Position numbers and translations under genes: made by a program. Shown here piece after piece: positions 11,827 through 22,958 of a stretch of DNA of 64,000 nucleotides. The notes beneath the pieces are model-generated. The model was not told the origin of the DNA, did not search any database, and saw only the letters and a list, made by a program, of their open reading frames with translations. Each line of letters opens with the position of its first letter. Positions within the stretch are counted from its first letter, which is position 1. This DNA is from Dryococelus australis. Lineage: Eukaryota; Arthropoda; Insecta; Phasmatodea; Phasmatidae. The DNA is taken from NCBI GenBank assembly GCA_029891345.1, contig CM057009.1, positions 291,658,966 through 291,722,965 of the forward strand, given 5' to 3'.

Positions 11827-13261
11827 ACAAATTAAACTTTTTCCACCCTTTCGCGTAGCCCATCAAGCGAATGGTACGCCCACATAAAGAGAAACCATAC
11901 ACGCTATTTCGTTTCTGTATACTGAACTGTTCTGTGGCCACACCGATGAAAAGGAGCATAAGGGCTTTCAAATGTGTTTAATAGACTGATACTAACGCAC
12001 CTGCAGTCTATAGCCTCTCATTCCGTAGCCGTGAAAACTGTTTCTAAAAGTTCTCAGCTCAGTTTCGCGGAAGTGCTGAGCAATGGATGAGCTTTTGTTT
12101 GCGGGGAATGGCGTCGGGCCGGCGAAATAATCGCAGCTTCGAGCCTGGCTGGGCAAAAAGAACAGGCATTTCCGACGCAGTAATTAACACAAGGCTTTTC
12201 CCCTGTTAAACGCGCTGTCAGTTTCAGCGCGGGGCGTTTTGAGAGCGCATTGTGTTCCCGCCCAGATCACGTTACATACGCATTAGGGATGTATTATTCA
12301 CTGTGGTTAGCGTTCTTTACACCCAATATTTGCTCCGAAACAGAGGGCTGTGCAGGAGGCTGGAGAAACACGAACTTCCTTCACGGTGTATTGAACATTT
12401 ACAATGCTCCTGCTGGGATTACGCATTCCGCCCTTTTTTTTTTATACTTCGAGCATGTGCAAAAAGTTACAGAGCCGTTGACCTATTGACCAAGCGATGC
12501 TATGAATTTGTTATGAACATTAAAATATTATTATTTAAAATATTTATTAGCCTGCTTACCGCAGGAAAGGGAAGCTTATGAGATCACTTTACTGTCTGTG
12601 CGTGTGTTTGTGTGTGTTTAGTTTTTGAACGCGGAAACCGAATTCCACCAGGCTCGGTTCATATACAGGATAAGTAGTTAATGTATGCTAGCCCGGCATG
12701 AGCGGAATCCTTAGGACAAATAAATAGGGGAAAAAATATACGACATTGGACAGACAGTGATTTATAAGGTTGGCAGAAGCCCTGGAACTTTGCGATTGGA
12801 AATGTGTTACGCAACGGCAATTTAGAAACCAGTGGAGACTAAGCAACGAAAATTGGCATACAGGCAAACGTGTACAAGGCAAGTTTCCACACAAAACGGC
12901 ACTACGGAGAATACACCCCTTCACGCTTAAAACAGAGGTTGGCACCCTCCAGTTGCTTAGGACCTCGTAACCCTGCGCTTGAAGCAATTTGAAATGACAT
13001 GTTAGAGTCAGGATTAAAAGAGCAATAACAAAAAGTCGCCTTGGTAGTATCCGCTAATACCTACCGTTTCATGATGAATAAAATTTAATTTGGACGGCAG
13101 TTTAACGATTGCCTGGGAGTTAAGCAGACTGTCGTTTTTGTCCTAATGAAGGTAAATGGCCCCTTAGTAAATTGTGGTGGTGCGGAGTAGTCGAAAATAA
13201 ACCAACACCAGTCTCGAGTGACTTATTAGTGATTTATTTACAATGCCAAGATTTTACACGG
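11827..13261. other. Intergenic sequence, no gene recognised
   Basis: Single-copy-looking AT-rich DNA within this window. Short ORFs at 12250-12581 and 12688-12987 show no family motif, no splice context and overlapping alternatives on both strands, so they were not called. Confidence 0.4.
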
Positions 13262-13660
13262 TCACAGCATACATGTACGAATGCGATGCTAATATGACAC
13301 ACGCAAATGCTGCAACGTTCCGGGATTAGCCTGTACGGTTCGGCATGCATCCTGGATACGTTGCCAGAGATCCTGCACATTGTTCACGTCAGTTGCATAT
13401 ACCTGATCCTTCGAGTGACCTCATAAGTATAAGTCGACTGGGATTAGGTCCGGTGGTTTAAGTGGCCAACCTTGGGCAATTCATCGCCCTGGTTGCCGCG
13501 CATCCATGTACTGACTTGCTGTGCGACTACTGGTGCAGCATCGTGCACACCCATGTGTCTTCTTGCAGATGCAGTGGTACATCTCCAAGCAGTTGTGGCA
13601 GGTCGTCATCCAAACGCCGATGAAACGAAGGGAATTCAGGTGCAACTGGTAAATGTCGAG
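13262..13660 (-). pseudogene. Tc1/mariner-superfamily transposase fragment, decayed
   Basis: C-terminal catalytic part of a mariner-type DDE transposase, readable in three frames. From high to low coordinates: LPQLLGDVPLHLQEDTWV, then HDAAP (the family usually has HDGAPPH, second catalytic Asp), then PPDLIPVDLYL followed by a stop where Trp is usual and GHSKDQVYATDVNN, DLWQRIQDACRTVQANPGTL. The PPDL.P.D..LWG..K..VY signature with a following DL..RI is diagnostic for insect mariner/Tc1 relatives. At least two frame changes and two stops are present. No inverted ends or TA duplication were found around it, and the N-terminal DNA-binding half is missing. Inactive relic. Confidence 0.75.
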
Positions 13661-13825
13661 CTGGAGATTTGTCGGCGTATCGACGACGCACAGTTGATGC
13701 ATTTTAACCATATGTGAGATGCATGTCCGTCGGTTCCTCTTTACTCCACTCCATCACACACGTTGTGAAGAACTGTCCGCTGTGTAAACAACCAACGAAT
13801 CAACCTATGTAAATAAATTACAAAC

Positions 13826-13970
13826 GAACAGGAGAGAAAGGAAAGAAAGATAGAAAGAGAGAAAGAAAAGAAAGGAAAACAGCTAGAAAGAAAGAAATGA
13901 AAAAAGGATATAAAGAGAGAGAAAGAAAGATAAGAATGAAAGTAAATAAGGAAAAAAATAAATAAAAGAT
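13826..13970 (+). repeat. Purine-rich (GAAA/GAGA) simple sequence
   Basis: Long G/A-only tracts with irregular AAAG and GAGA units. It creates false pyrimidine-encoded hydrophobic ORFs on the opposite strand. Confidence 0.85.
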
Positions 13971-14525
13971 ATAAAGAATGCCAGACAGAAAAATTTGGAC
14001 CACTCGAAGAAAATCCTCGGAATGAATAAGCATGAAAAAATGATGTACGTGCTACCAAAATGACGGCCCAAGATAGCAGCGTACTGACAACAAAAATGGT
14101 TACACACTGTCTACAAAAATCGTTGTGTACTAGCCACCAATATGGCGGCATCTAATATGGCGTTTGCGTGACCGGATTGATAGAGCGGGAAGTCCGGAAT
14201 CCAATATGGCGGCCGGCTCACGCTAGCATCCCCCCTTCACCGGCTGCCTGAAGCCTATGCCTTCGAACCAACCATATCCATCTAGTCTTACAGTAGGGTA
14301 TGTAAACTAAATTGTTTAAGACATGATATGCCTTTTTTAAATAGCATTAAAATAAATGATTTAGATCAGTTAATTTGTGGCGCCTCGAATGTAGACAGCA
14401 AAGCAGTACGTCATCTACGATCTTGTTGCTTGTACTTTATAATTAAAAAAATTGAGGTTCAACATTTGGCAAACACAATTTTATAATATTGTTTCAATGA
14501 TTCCCAAGTAACAATTACTCGTTAA

Positions 14526-14749
14526 TAGATACCTGAAAAATTCGCTTGTTCAATGCTAGACTCTACAGTTTTATGTGCCTTTATCAACTGCACATTGGTT
14601 GTCTCCTGTCACTGTGGAAGGCTACAATTGGACACCGTTCTCCAGGATGTGTCAAACACAGTGTGGACCAAAGACTAAAGTTATATAAATACACGTGTTT
14701 TGAATCTAGCGTGTCCCAAAATGAATCTGCGTATTCTTCAGGTCTCTAC
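14526..14749 (+). mobile_element. Family A MITE, copy 2
   Basis: Left end TAGATACCTGAAAAATTCGC and right end GCGTATTCTTCAGGTCTCTAC are inverted copies. The body matches the other three copies. No target duplication is convincing here. Confidence 0.75.
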
Positions 14750-14833
14750 TCATAAACATTTAGGCATATTTAAATTTTATTTTTTTTTCTGGTTAAATAA
14801 TAAATATTTCGGTTTTGTTCCGTCGATATTGGT

Positions 14834-14940
14834 GTTTAACTCATTCTTACACAATGTACACATAGTCTAGGCTATATAAAGGCAAGGAAGGGTTATTTTT
14901 GGCTGGTACCGTACACTGTGAGGCTCAGTGACCAATAATA
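14834..14940. mobile_element. Fragment related to the piggyBac-like MITE
   Basis: TTTAACTCATTCTTACACAA resembles the TTAA-CCC end of the intact copy, and GTACACTGTGAGGCTCAGTG is shared exactly with it. The right half is not recognisable. Confidence 0.45.
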
Positions 14941-15258
14941 ATAGACACTGGAAAATCGCGAAAATCGTTTGAGCCAACATATCTTTATAACTCTCTAGCT
15001 AGATTAGGACTAGCTGTTCTCAAAAACATTTTACCTCAAATTCAATTTCGTGAATGTGTTATTTGAAATTTTACATGTCTTATCAGTAAGAGACACCCGA
15101 ATTTCACGCCCAGTTGTATTTCGTAACACTTTAGCTCAGATCGATTTTTCTGATTGGGTGATCTAGATGTTACGAGTCTTAAGTGACTGGCCATGAATCA
15201 GAGACGTACAGTATCGGAATAACTTAGATTTGAATGGCCAGTTAACAAATAAAATGTC

Positions 15259-16060
15259 TTCCCACACTCTAAATCCGAATCAGCAAAAATTTACTGACTG
15301 TCAATGAATTTCTACTGATTCAATTTGTTTAAACTGCTCCATACGGAATCAGTAGAAAACTACTGATTAATTCAGTTAAGAAATTTAACTAATTCAAGCC
15401 GTGAAAAATCAGTTGTTTTTAACAGATTAATTAGTAAAAAATTACTGTTTCGTACAGAACTTCTAGCTATCCAAAACAGTAGATTTTACTTTCGAATCTG
15501 TCATTTTTCTGGAGTTTTGTTACAGATTCATTTGTGAATAACAACTTTTTGAAATAGTATTTTCAACTGAAAGATCAGCATTTCCTACTACTGAATCTGG
15601 AGTTTTGTTACATATAAATGTGTTAATAATATATTTTTGAAATAGTATTTTCAACTGAAAGAGCAACACTTCCTATTACTGAATCTAGAGTTTTGTAACA
15701 GGTTCATTTGCGAATAACAACTTTATGAAATTGTATTTTCAACTGAAAGATCAGCCCTTCCTACTACTGAATCTGGAGTTTTGTTACAGATACATTTGTG
15801 AAGAATAACTTTTTGAAATAGTATTTTCAACTGAAAGATCAGCATTTCCTACTACTGAAGCTGGAGTTTTGTTACATATAAATTTGTGAATAATATCTTT
15901 TTCAAATAGTATTCTCAACTGAAAGATCAGCACTTCCTACTACTGAATCTCGAATTTTATTACAGATTCAATTGTGAATAATAACTTTTCGAAATAGCAT
16001 GTTTAACTAAAAGATCCGTTCTTACTACTGCTAAATCTGTACTATCACGCATTAGTTTGT
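15259..16060. mobile_element. Family F element, copy 2, containing an 88-bp tandem array
   Basis: The left end, CACTCTAAATCCGAATCAG, is the inverse of the right end of the copy at 44215-44400. The first 250 bp are a run of ACTGATT/AATCAGT motifs able to fold on themselves. They lead into six or so 88-bp units. No opposite end was found, so the right limit is arbitrary. Confidence 0.5.
15511..16040 (+). repeat. 88-bp tandem repeat, about six units
   Basis: Units start at 15511, 15599, 15687, 15775, 15863 and 15951, exactly 88 bp apart, each opening near GGAGTTTTGTTACAGATTCA and containing TTTTCAACTGAAAGATCAGC. Copies differ by scattered substitutions, and the last decays after about 16020. 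The period is not a multiple of three and the array is not coding. Confidence 0.9.
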
Positions 16061-17040
16061 GTGTAATGACTTTTTCTAAAGTTTCTTCCACTAAATGAAT
16101 AGTTCGCAGTGCTGTATTTAAATCACAAAATCATTACTGGATAATTACGTTTATAAAAAGAGTCCATTTGAATGTACAGAACTGCACTCGCTCGTAAGTG
16201 CATGGTAATTTTAATAAATAGATTCTTATTTATGCTCAAATTTTAACTTTCATCAGGAAATCAATAGTCGACAGTGACATTTGCGAAGTTTTTTATCTAG
16301 CGATTGCTACGTTGATACTGCTATCTGTGGTCGAGAACACTTGGTGGAATTTACAAATAACTAGTGGGAACTGGATGTAATTTTAAAAGTGTACTTTTAG
16401 TATGGTACCTACGAGTTGAATACTTTGAAATTGCAATAGCGAACCAGGAAACAATTTTAATCCATTTGATAAGCTTTGTTCTCTGCACATTTCCTAAACA
16501 ATTATCTAATAACGACACTGCAAAAAATCACATCTTGTGAGTTGCATATTGGGATGTAACTCTAGATGCTTATCTTTTCAACCACCGATTTTGTTTTGAC
16601 AACAACATAGTGGAATCCATTTAGCACGAGAAGCACACATTATCTTCACTAAAGAACCACTTTTTTTTTTTTTACTTAAAGAGCCCTACAGAATCAAATT
16701 AACTGCTCCATATATTTAGTGAGCAGTAAAGGTCAGCTGAGTCACTAAGAATGATGCAGCTAAAAATATTTTTATATGGGGATTCAGATTAAGTAATAAA
16801 GTGAGGTCCCACATTAAATACCTGAGCTTAGGGCTTTTGATAAATTTATGCGACTGGATAGTATAAACATTTATCAATTGCACACACTAGTTCTTTTGAT
16901 GTTTTTTTCATGAATATCCCCACTGATCAGCATACTGCTATGGATGTTGTAGTCTGATGCAAAATCAAAATACTACTAAAAATTACTGTATCTGATATCT
17001 AATTCTAGCTTCTGACAGGTCACACACATACAAACTCCAT
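16061..17040. other. AT-rich sequence, nothing recognised
   Basis: No ORF, repeat family or splice-site pattern that can be supported. Confidence 0.4.
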
Positions 17041-17049
17041 TGAAATAGT

Positions 17050-17259
17050 TCATTTTACATTTCAGGTAGGTAACTTACAAATAGTTAGCAAAAAAGCAAA
17101 GTGAAACTTACGGTAATCTGTATTTATAAATTTTTTTTAACACGAAACATATCTCTCAATGGTTAAAATTCTTATGTCATTAACAACTCAACATGTGTTT
17201 AGCGAAGTGTCGAAATATATGGGCTTCGCTGCAGTAGACATAACACTCAAAATTATAAA
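17050..17259 (-). pseudogene. Partial duplicate of the terminal exon region at 20.05 kb
   Basis: Sequence at 17130-17259 aligns with 19990-20150: TTTAACACGAAACAT, then CAACTCAACATGTG and a short gap, then CTCAAAATTATAAA. Read on the minus strand it begins with ECYVY where the main copy has ECFVYNI, and carries its own downstream TAA. It is interrupted at 17260 by a hAT-like insertion. This looks like a fossil of a local tandem duplication of the gene's 3' end. Confidence 0.5.
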
Positions 17260-19385
17260 TAGAGATGGGTAGATACTGATTCTCGATATGATATCAGTGG
17301 TATTGAGGCTTCGAAGATACTGATACTACATGCTAAAAAAAATTAGATACCTCCCCATGTACACAAAAACCAATGTTGAAACAATTTGTAGCGTTCTTGA
17401 GTTACAGCTGTAAATGATACTTTGTTTCCTATTGATTAAATGTTATTTTACTTAAAAAGTTGAAGTGATATAATAAAAATAACTTGTGTAAATATGATTG
17501 TGGAGCCACGACAAAATTAAGAGTGTAGCAAGGCCGTGAATCAGCTCAACGTGCTGCTTCCAGCTATGCACACGGATTCTTCGATCTAAAGGAAATATAA
17601 CAGATTTTCTCTCAACATGTTTTCGAATGGATTTTTTTCGGCTGTACAGGAAAAGTGTGAATACATGGAATGCCATCGAAACACTGAATCACAATTGCCA
17701 GAATCTAACGTCCATCAACAAGAGCAGATATTTTTAATGGCAAATTATTACCACATTAGAAACATAAAATTATAGTGATTACAGAAGCAACAGAACCTTG
17801 ATCACACAACGGGGAAAAATTATTGATAGTGTAGACTGTGTATTTTGGACTGAAACTTGAACATGAATTCAATTGTTATCTACTGTGCTCACCAAGCTCA
17901 CCATTTTAGAGAACTAATAAATAAATACCAAAGTTGTGAACACAAAACCACACTGCAATTGGTACGGCGTGGCACTGGAAAGAAATTTATGAACAAAGGA
18001 TCACCAAATTTAACATAAAATGCTTTATTTATTTGTGGAGCATAAACTGTGTATCCTTGTGTGCAACATTCATTTCTAGCTGAAGGGTAATGTGCATATC
18101 ATACACATAGCTTAAGAATAATGTACACTTGCCAAACATTACACAGCAAAGGAATGTAACATGAAATATTTTTATTATTTAAATCTAAATGTTCTGCTAC
18201 TAACTGGTTATGACTTTACTACAAATTATGTGTGACCCCAGCAAGATAAATTTATATTCTTTACAGGATGTGAGTTTATTCTACAGAATGGTGTTGACCT
18301 GCTATTGTGATATTTCAAAATTTTATAAGGTGTAGACATTTTTTGGGAAACAAAATTATGCTATTGACAACCTTTCATTGTGTAAAATATTAATAAATAC
18401 ACTTAACAAAGCAGATAGTTGCTACGTGTGTTGTTCATAACATGCTATTTGTATAAAGAATGGGATTGCACCATGGGATTTTCGAGCTCATACATTTGCA
18501 ATTCGTGAAAGCAGGGATGCTAAAAATTCCATCAAAGTTGTTGCGATGAACAAACTCATTTAATATGAAACATTTATCATGCGATGGTCAACAAAATAGT
18601 AGTGAACTATAAATGTTAATAGCAATGTCAATGATTTCTCTGACAGTTACAACGATCCCCATTTTAACATTCTAATAATGTCCAATTTTAGAAATAAATA
18701 ACGAAGTAACAATGTTGGTTGATTTGGAGTACTTCCATGACATTCGCAAATTTTAATTTCTGTAAAATAATTTATAACCAAATTTTAACTTATACGTAGT
18801 TTTCTTATGAAAAACTAAGAAATTACCTCTTATATGACAATAGATTGCCAATAGCATCCACCTTCACAAAAGAAAGGCAAATTGCATTAGTGGTATATTT
18901 TTCTACCTGTGGTAATATTTTTGTCAGTTTAATTTTAACAGAGTGAAGTAAAGTAGGCACATTTGGAACATTAAATACTTTAGGTGCAGAATGACTAGAT
19001 TTATATTGAGAGGATTTCCAATGACATTTGATATAATTTTAATGATTTTCGGAAGCGGAAATAAAAATTTTGTTTACATATCAGAGCCAGCCCTGCACTC
19101 ATGCTATTGAACCCCCTACGAGAACCGTCTGGGCAAAGTCAGAGGCTTTTATTAATGGTTACTGACAGTTTTTTTGGAGGGGGTGGGCGGCATGTGTGTG
19201 TGTTTGTGGTGGCTAGTTTGCATGGCTTACAGTAAAATCTAGTACAATAATTTGCAAATCTAAATGAAAAGTAAAACTTTTAGGAGACTATAAAAACCAA
19301 TGCAGGTGTATTATATGATAGGTATTGAGTATCGAATCTATCAAGGTATCGGTATATAGACAGTCTGGTTATCAGTCCATCACTA
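17260..19385. mobile_element. hAT-like DNA transposon, non-coding
   Basis: Ends TAGAGATGGGTAGATACTGA and, inverted from the right, TAGTGATGGACTGATAACC, the TAGRGATGG type common in animal hAT elements. The flanks ATTATAAA (17252-17259) and AATATAAA (19386-19393) form a slightly diverged 8-bp target duplication, as hAT elements make. The 2.1-kb interior is AT-rich without a recognisable transposase, so it is non-autonomous or fully decayed. Confidence 0.65.
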
Positions 19386-19393
19386 AATATAAA

Positions 19394-20050
19394 ATAAACC
19401 GAATGTCTCAATGTTAAGGGTGTTGTATGTAGTTTGTTCTTTACTAATAAAAAGGTTCTGCAATTTTATGTACAAATATAAGAACTATCAATAATTGCAA
19501 TTTATGATTACAAAATTCTAACATCTACCAAATAAATCACACTACTGAAACGTATTAGTTATAAATTAAGCTGTATATTTAAGTACCTTAAAAATACGCT
19601 TAATTTATATTTCAGAAGCTAATCAAGGCACAAAATGTACACAATGAATTCCATATTTAAGTTTTAAACAGAACAGTATCTCAGAACAGTTGCAGTTGTC
19701 ACATTATTTTCATACATGTTTTATCTACCACTCAAAAGTGCCAAGTCTCATTGTTATAGGTGTGGTATGTAGTTCCTTCTTTACAAATAAAAAGGTTATG
19801 AGATTGAATTTATATAAACATTATCAATAACTACAATGTATTATTATAAAATCAAACTACTAAAATATGTCCATTATGGATGTGACTGTCCATCAAGCAC
19901 CATAAAAAAGATTTAACATCTGTTTACATTTAAAATCCAGGTAAAGGCACAAACAATAACACAATGAATTCTGCAACTTACTTATAAAACAGTTTTACAC
20001 GAAACTGTTACAAATGTCACATTACTTACAGATACGTATACAAGTTTAAT
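19394..20050. repeat. Tandem duplication (about 335 bp) downstream of the terminal exon
   Basis: Two diverged copies, about 19394-19735 and 19736-20070, share the landmarks ATGTCTCAATGTTAAGGGTG / AAGTCTCATTGTTATAGGTG, CTTTACTAATAAAAAGGTT and ACAATGAATTC, GTTGCAGTTGTCACATT. The first abuts the hAT insertion and the second runs into the terminal exon. Confidence 0.6.
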
Positions 20051-20377
20051 CTATAACTCAACATGTGTAAGTAAAATGTTTAACGATGTGTTGAAATTTC
20101 TTGGTTTAGAGTTTGGAATGTTGTAAACAAAACACTCCACGAGGTTATAAAAAGATAAAAGTTCGTTTGGAAATGTAACGTTGCAGACATAATAAACTTT
20201 AAACAAAGTATCGAAAGCATTCAGTGCACCTGCCCTTGAATGCAAGCAGATCATTTTACTGTCTGCAAATATAAAGAATGTGTTTCCAGTTCCTGCAACA
20301 CATAGGAGATATGGCTGAATACTGGCGCTGATTTTACGCTGCCTTTGCGAAACAACTGTTTCAACATCTGTTCCTTC
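20051..20377 (-). CDS. Terminal exon of dispersed gene relic: conserved C-terminal domain
   Basis: An open 108-codon exon ending in TAG. A strong acceptor precedes it (a T run, then TTTTGCAG at 20378-20385) and coding starts in phase 0 with EGTDVETVV. The core reads IQPYLLCVAGTGNTFFIFAD, then a cysteine-containing loop, ALNAFDTLFKVYYVCNVTFP, LLSFYNLVECFVYNI. From memory, the AFD-LFK-YYV-x-FP-L-SFYN-x-VYNI pattern is the C-terminal domain of a large family of uncharacterised animal proteins (vertebrates and arthropods) that pair it with SAM-like and transposase-like regions. Function is unknown. The exon has no stop or frame change, unlike the 5' exons. A partial duplicate lies at 17.05-17.26 kb. 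Whether it is expressed cannot be told. Confidence 0.6.
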   Translation of the reverse strand, partial: EGTDVETVVSQRQRKISASIQPYLLCVAGTGNTFFIFADSKMICLHSRAGALNAFDTLFKVYYVCNVTFPNELLSFYNLVECFVYNIPNSKPRNFNTSLNILLTHVEL

Positions 20378-22597
20378 CTGCAAAATTAAAAAAAAAAAAA
20401 AGACAATAAAAACTTGAAATATATTTTTTTATGTCACGTACAAACTACTTCTGCAAACAAAAATTAATTCAATCCACATTATCATAACAAAGAAAGGCCT
20501 ATTTATAACAGTTTTGACTATATACATTATACAAATAGTAATGATGGTATGAAAAACAGAGCTTTCTGTCAACATTATGTGCCAGTCGAAAAATGTTAGG
20601 CTCCAACAGTAGGTTAACAAAGGATAACTGTATACATAGGCTTTGAGGATGTCTCAAAGCATTAATTCACAACCTTTATATGTAGTTAGTAGTCCTAAGA
20701 TAGAATGATGAAGCAATTAACATTGGCACCACAAAGGAATTTGGATTTACAAAACAGTTTTGTCAGAAATGCAGTACTGTTTACAGTATTCAGCAAAGAA
20801 AAACCCCTCGCTAACTATAACATTATTTCAAATAAAATGGATATTTAAAACTATGGGTTTTATATCAACCAAGTCAAGTACATACATATTCCCAAACACA
20901 ATGATGACCATTAATAATGTTACGTTAAGTTTACAGATATACATGGCAAAAAAAATAATTAAAATATATTATTGATACATGTGATCTGACAAATTTGGGA
21001 TACACAAAAATAGAGCAGCATGCAAACACAGCAAAACTCTCTTTAGATAATCCCTTTTTTAATATGTTAAACCAATTGTGTAATGGATTCAAGACGTGCA
21101 ATCAATACTTCAGGTACAGAAGTTCAGACTACCCCAAGCGCATATCACAATAACATTTGGTTTTCAGGTGGTAAATACAAATTTTAATTGCTTTCACTAA
21201 AAAAAAAGTTATTTCAATATTAGTGTAAAGCAGCCTCCAAGACTCTTCCCCAGAAAGTCAGAATTATAAATGAAGGCGTGTCATGCAATGATAGAATTAA
21301 AATGATGAGGAGGGACTGCCATCTTATGCCACTGTACACAAACATTTGGAACGTAAAGGCTTATGAAAAACAAACCCCCTTGATTCACACATAAAAAAAA
21401 ATTGAATCAAGGTAACAGTTCCTCTGGTTGGTCAATTCTGACAAACCTGTGATTATCAGTATTATTTATAAATGCAATAAACAGTAAACAATAAATTCAT
21501 ACTATCATTGACTGCCAACTTGAGCCTTTATGTTTTGTCGCTGTCACAGTGTCACCAGAATACATTTCTGGGTGTTTGTAATCAATATGCATACCTTCAT
21601 AAAGGTTGTGAATTATGCATCACTCACAATATACTACAGAACAAACAGAAATACTTCGTAAAACCATTTTCATTGCCAGTCAACTTACATGACGAGATCG
21701 CACATTTAATGTTTAAAAGTATAGTACATAGTGTTTCGAATTACTACAATATGTATAAAAGGTTGCATATTTTGGTGTGCAGTTCATAATTTATACCAAC
21801 TGCATTTTCTTTACAATATTTAAATTACGTTATTTTTGAAAGTATAATTAATTACAAGTGCTCATCAAAAGATAACCTATATGGTAAAATATTGACTCTA
21901 GATTTGTTCGAAGCTTCGCAGAAGCATAGTTTTCACTACCTATATCACAAAATGTAACATTTTCAATATACATCTGAAAAAATAGCATGTTATTTTAATT
22001 ATAATGTAATCAAGTGTTATAGAAATATGCTTACATTATATAGGTTAGTTTTGGGTGCTGCTTTAAAAAACAAAACTTTTGTCTTAATTTTTTTTTCTAC
22101 CATTGCAGCATATTTTGTTCAAGTAGTAGCTAAATATTTAATCTGTGATGGCACTTTTATTATGTTAGTAAATGATATGCATTAAATCAAACTTGGTAGC
22201 AAGACCTTCTCTGTTTCCCCAAAACTACTTATTTTTTAGTTCTATGCAAAGAAGAAATTGATAAAGATTTCATTAGCAGTCCACTGATGTAATATTATTA
22301 ACATACATTTATATAAGTGAGTACACCTGAATTATTTTTGTGCTTTATGAACTCTGGTGGTGCTCGGTAACTTTAATTTTATATTTTGAGTTACCTACTG
22401 CATACATAATGCGCAATTATGTTTGAAAATGCATATTGCAGATTTGCTGAATTTCTAAGTCTCCCATTTAACTTTAATGAAAGTTCATTACTTTTGCCCC
22501 CCCCCCCCCCCCAAAAAAAACCCACACGCCCTCTTAGTTTCGTGGGGAAAATGTCACTTTCACACAACAACCCTACAGCTTTGCACAACAGACTCAC
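20378..22597 (-). other. Intron-like interval of the gene relic
   Basis: AT-rich, no recognised element. Short ORFs at 20760-20975 and 21508-21789 show no motif. Confidence 0.35.
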
Positions 22598-22676
22598 CTT
22601 CTCATTCATAATCAGTTCAGCACAGGGACAATTCTTATTACTTTCGCGAAGTTCATCACCAGTACGTGCGTGCAAC
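22598..22676 (-). CDS. Possible internal exon of the gene relic
   Basis: Minus-strand open segment reading LHARTGDELRESNKNCPCAE then LIMNEK, ending at a good donor, AAG|GTGAGT. It ends in phase 0, which fits the phase-0 start of the exon at 20377. If it starts with the G at 22676 it would complete the split codon left by the exon at 30894. Upstream is a long T run, but the acceptor AG itself is missing (GCATG rather than GCAG), so either the site has mutated or the exon is wrong. The candidate lies between the two better exons in the right order. Confidence 0.4.
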
Positions 22677-22785
22677 ATGCAGTAAAAAAAAAAAAAACAT
22701 TAAATAATTTCACACAAATCTCATCCATACTGCATTATCAAAAATCTTCATAGCTATAAACAAAACTGAAGTACATAAGTAAATA

Positions 22786-22958
22786 CTGAGTAGAACTCTT
22801 TTAGGAAGTTCCCTTGTTAAGAAGTTTTCCTGCTTAATAAGATTCCATTTATTTGCACCTGGTTTATAACACCAAGGTAATTGACCCTTTGAAGAAGTTT
22901 TCCTGGTTAATAAACCCAAATTTTTCAGTTCCTTGAGAAAATTAATAGAGTCCTATTG
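22786..22958. mobile_element. Short pogo/Tigger-like MITE
   Basis: 173 bp between TA dinucleotides (22784-22785, 22959-22960). Ends CTGAGTAGAACTCTTTTAGG and, inverted from the right, CAATAGGACTCTATTAATTT. TA targets and CAGTAGNACTC-type ends suit pogo relatives. Lies just upstream of the possible exon at 22598. Confidence 0.45.

Noticed and set aside
13741-14151. 136-codon minus-strand ORF
   Set aside because: Antisense of GAAA/GAGA simple sequence, with overlapping ORFs in all frames.
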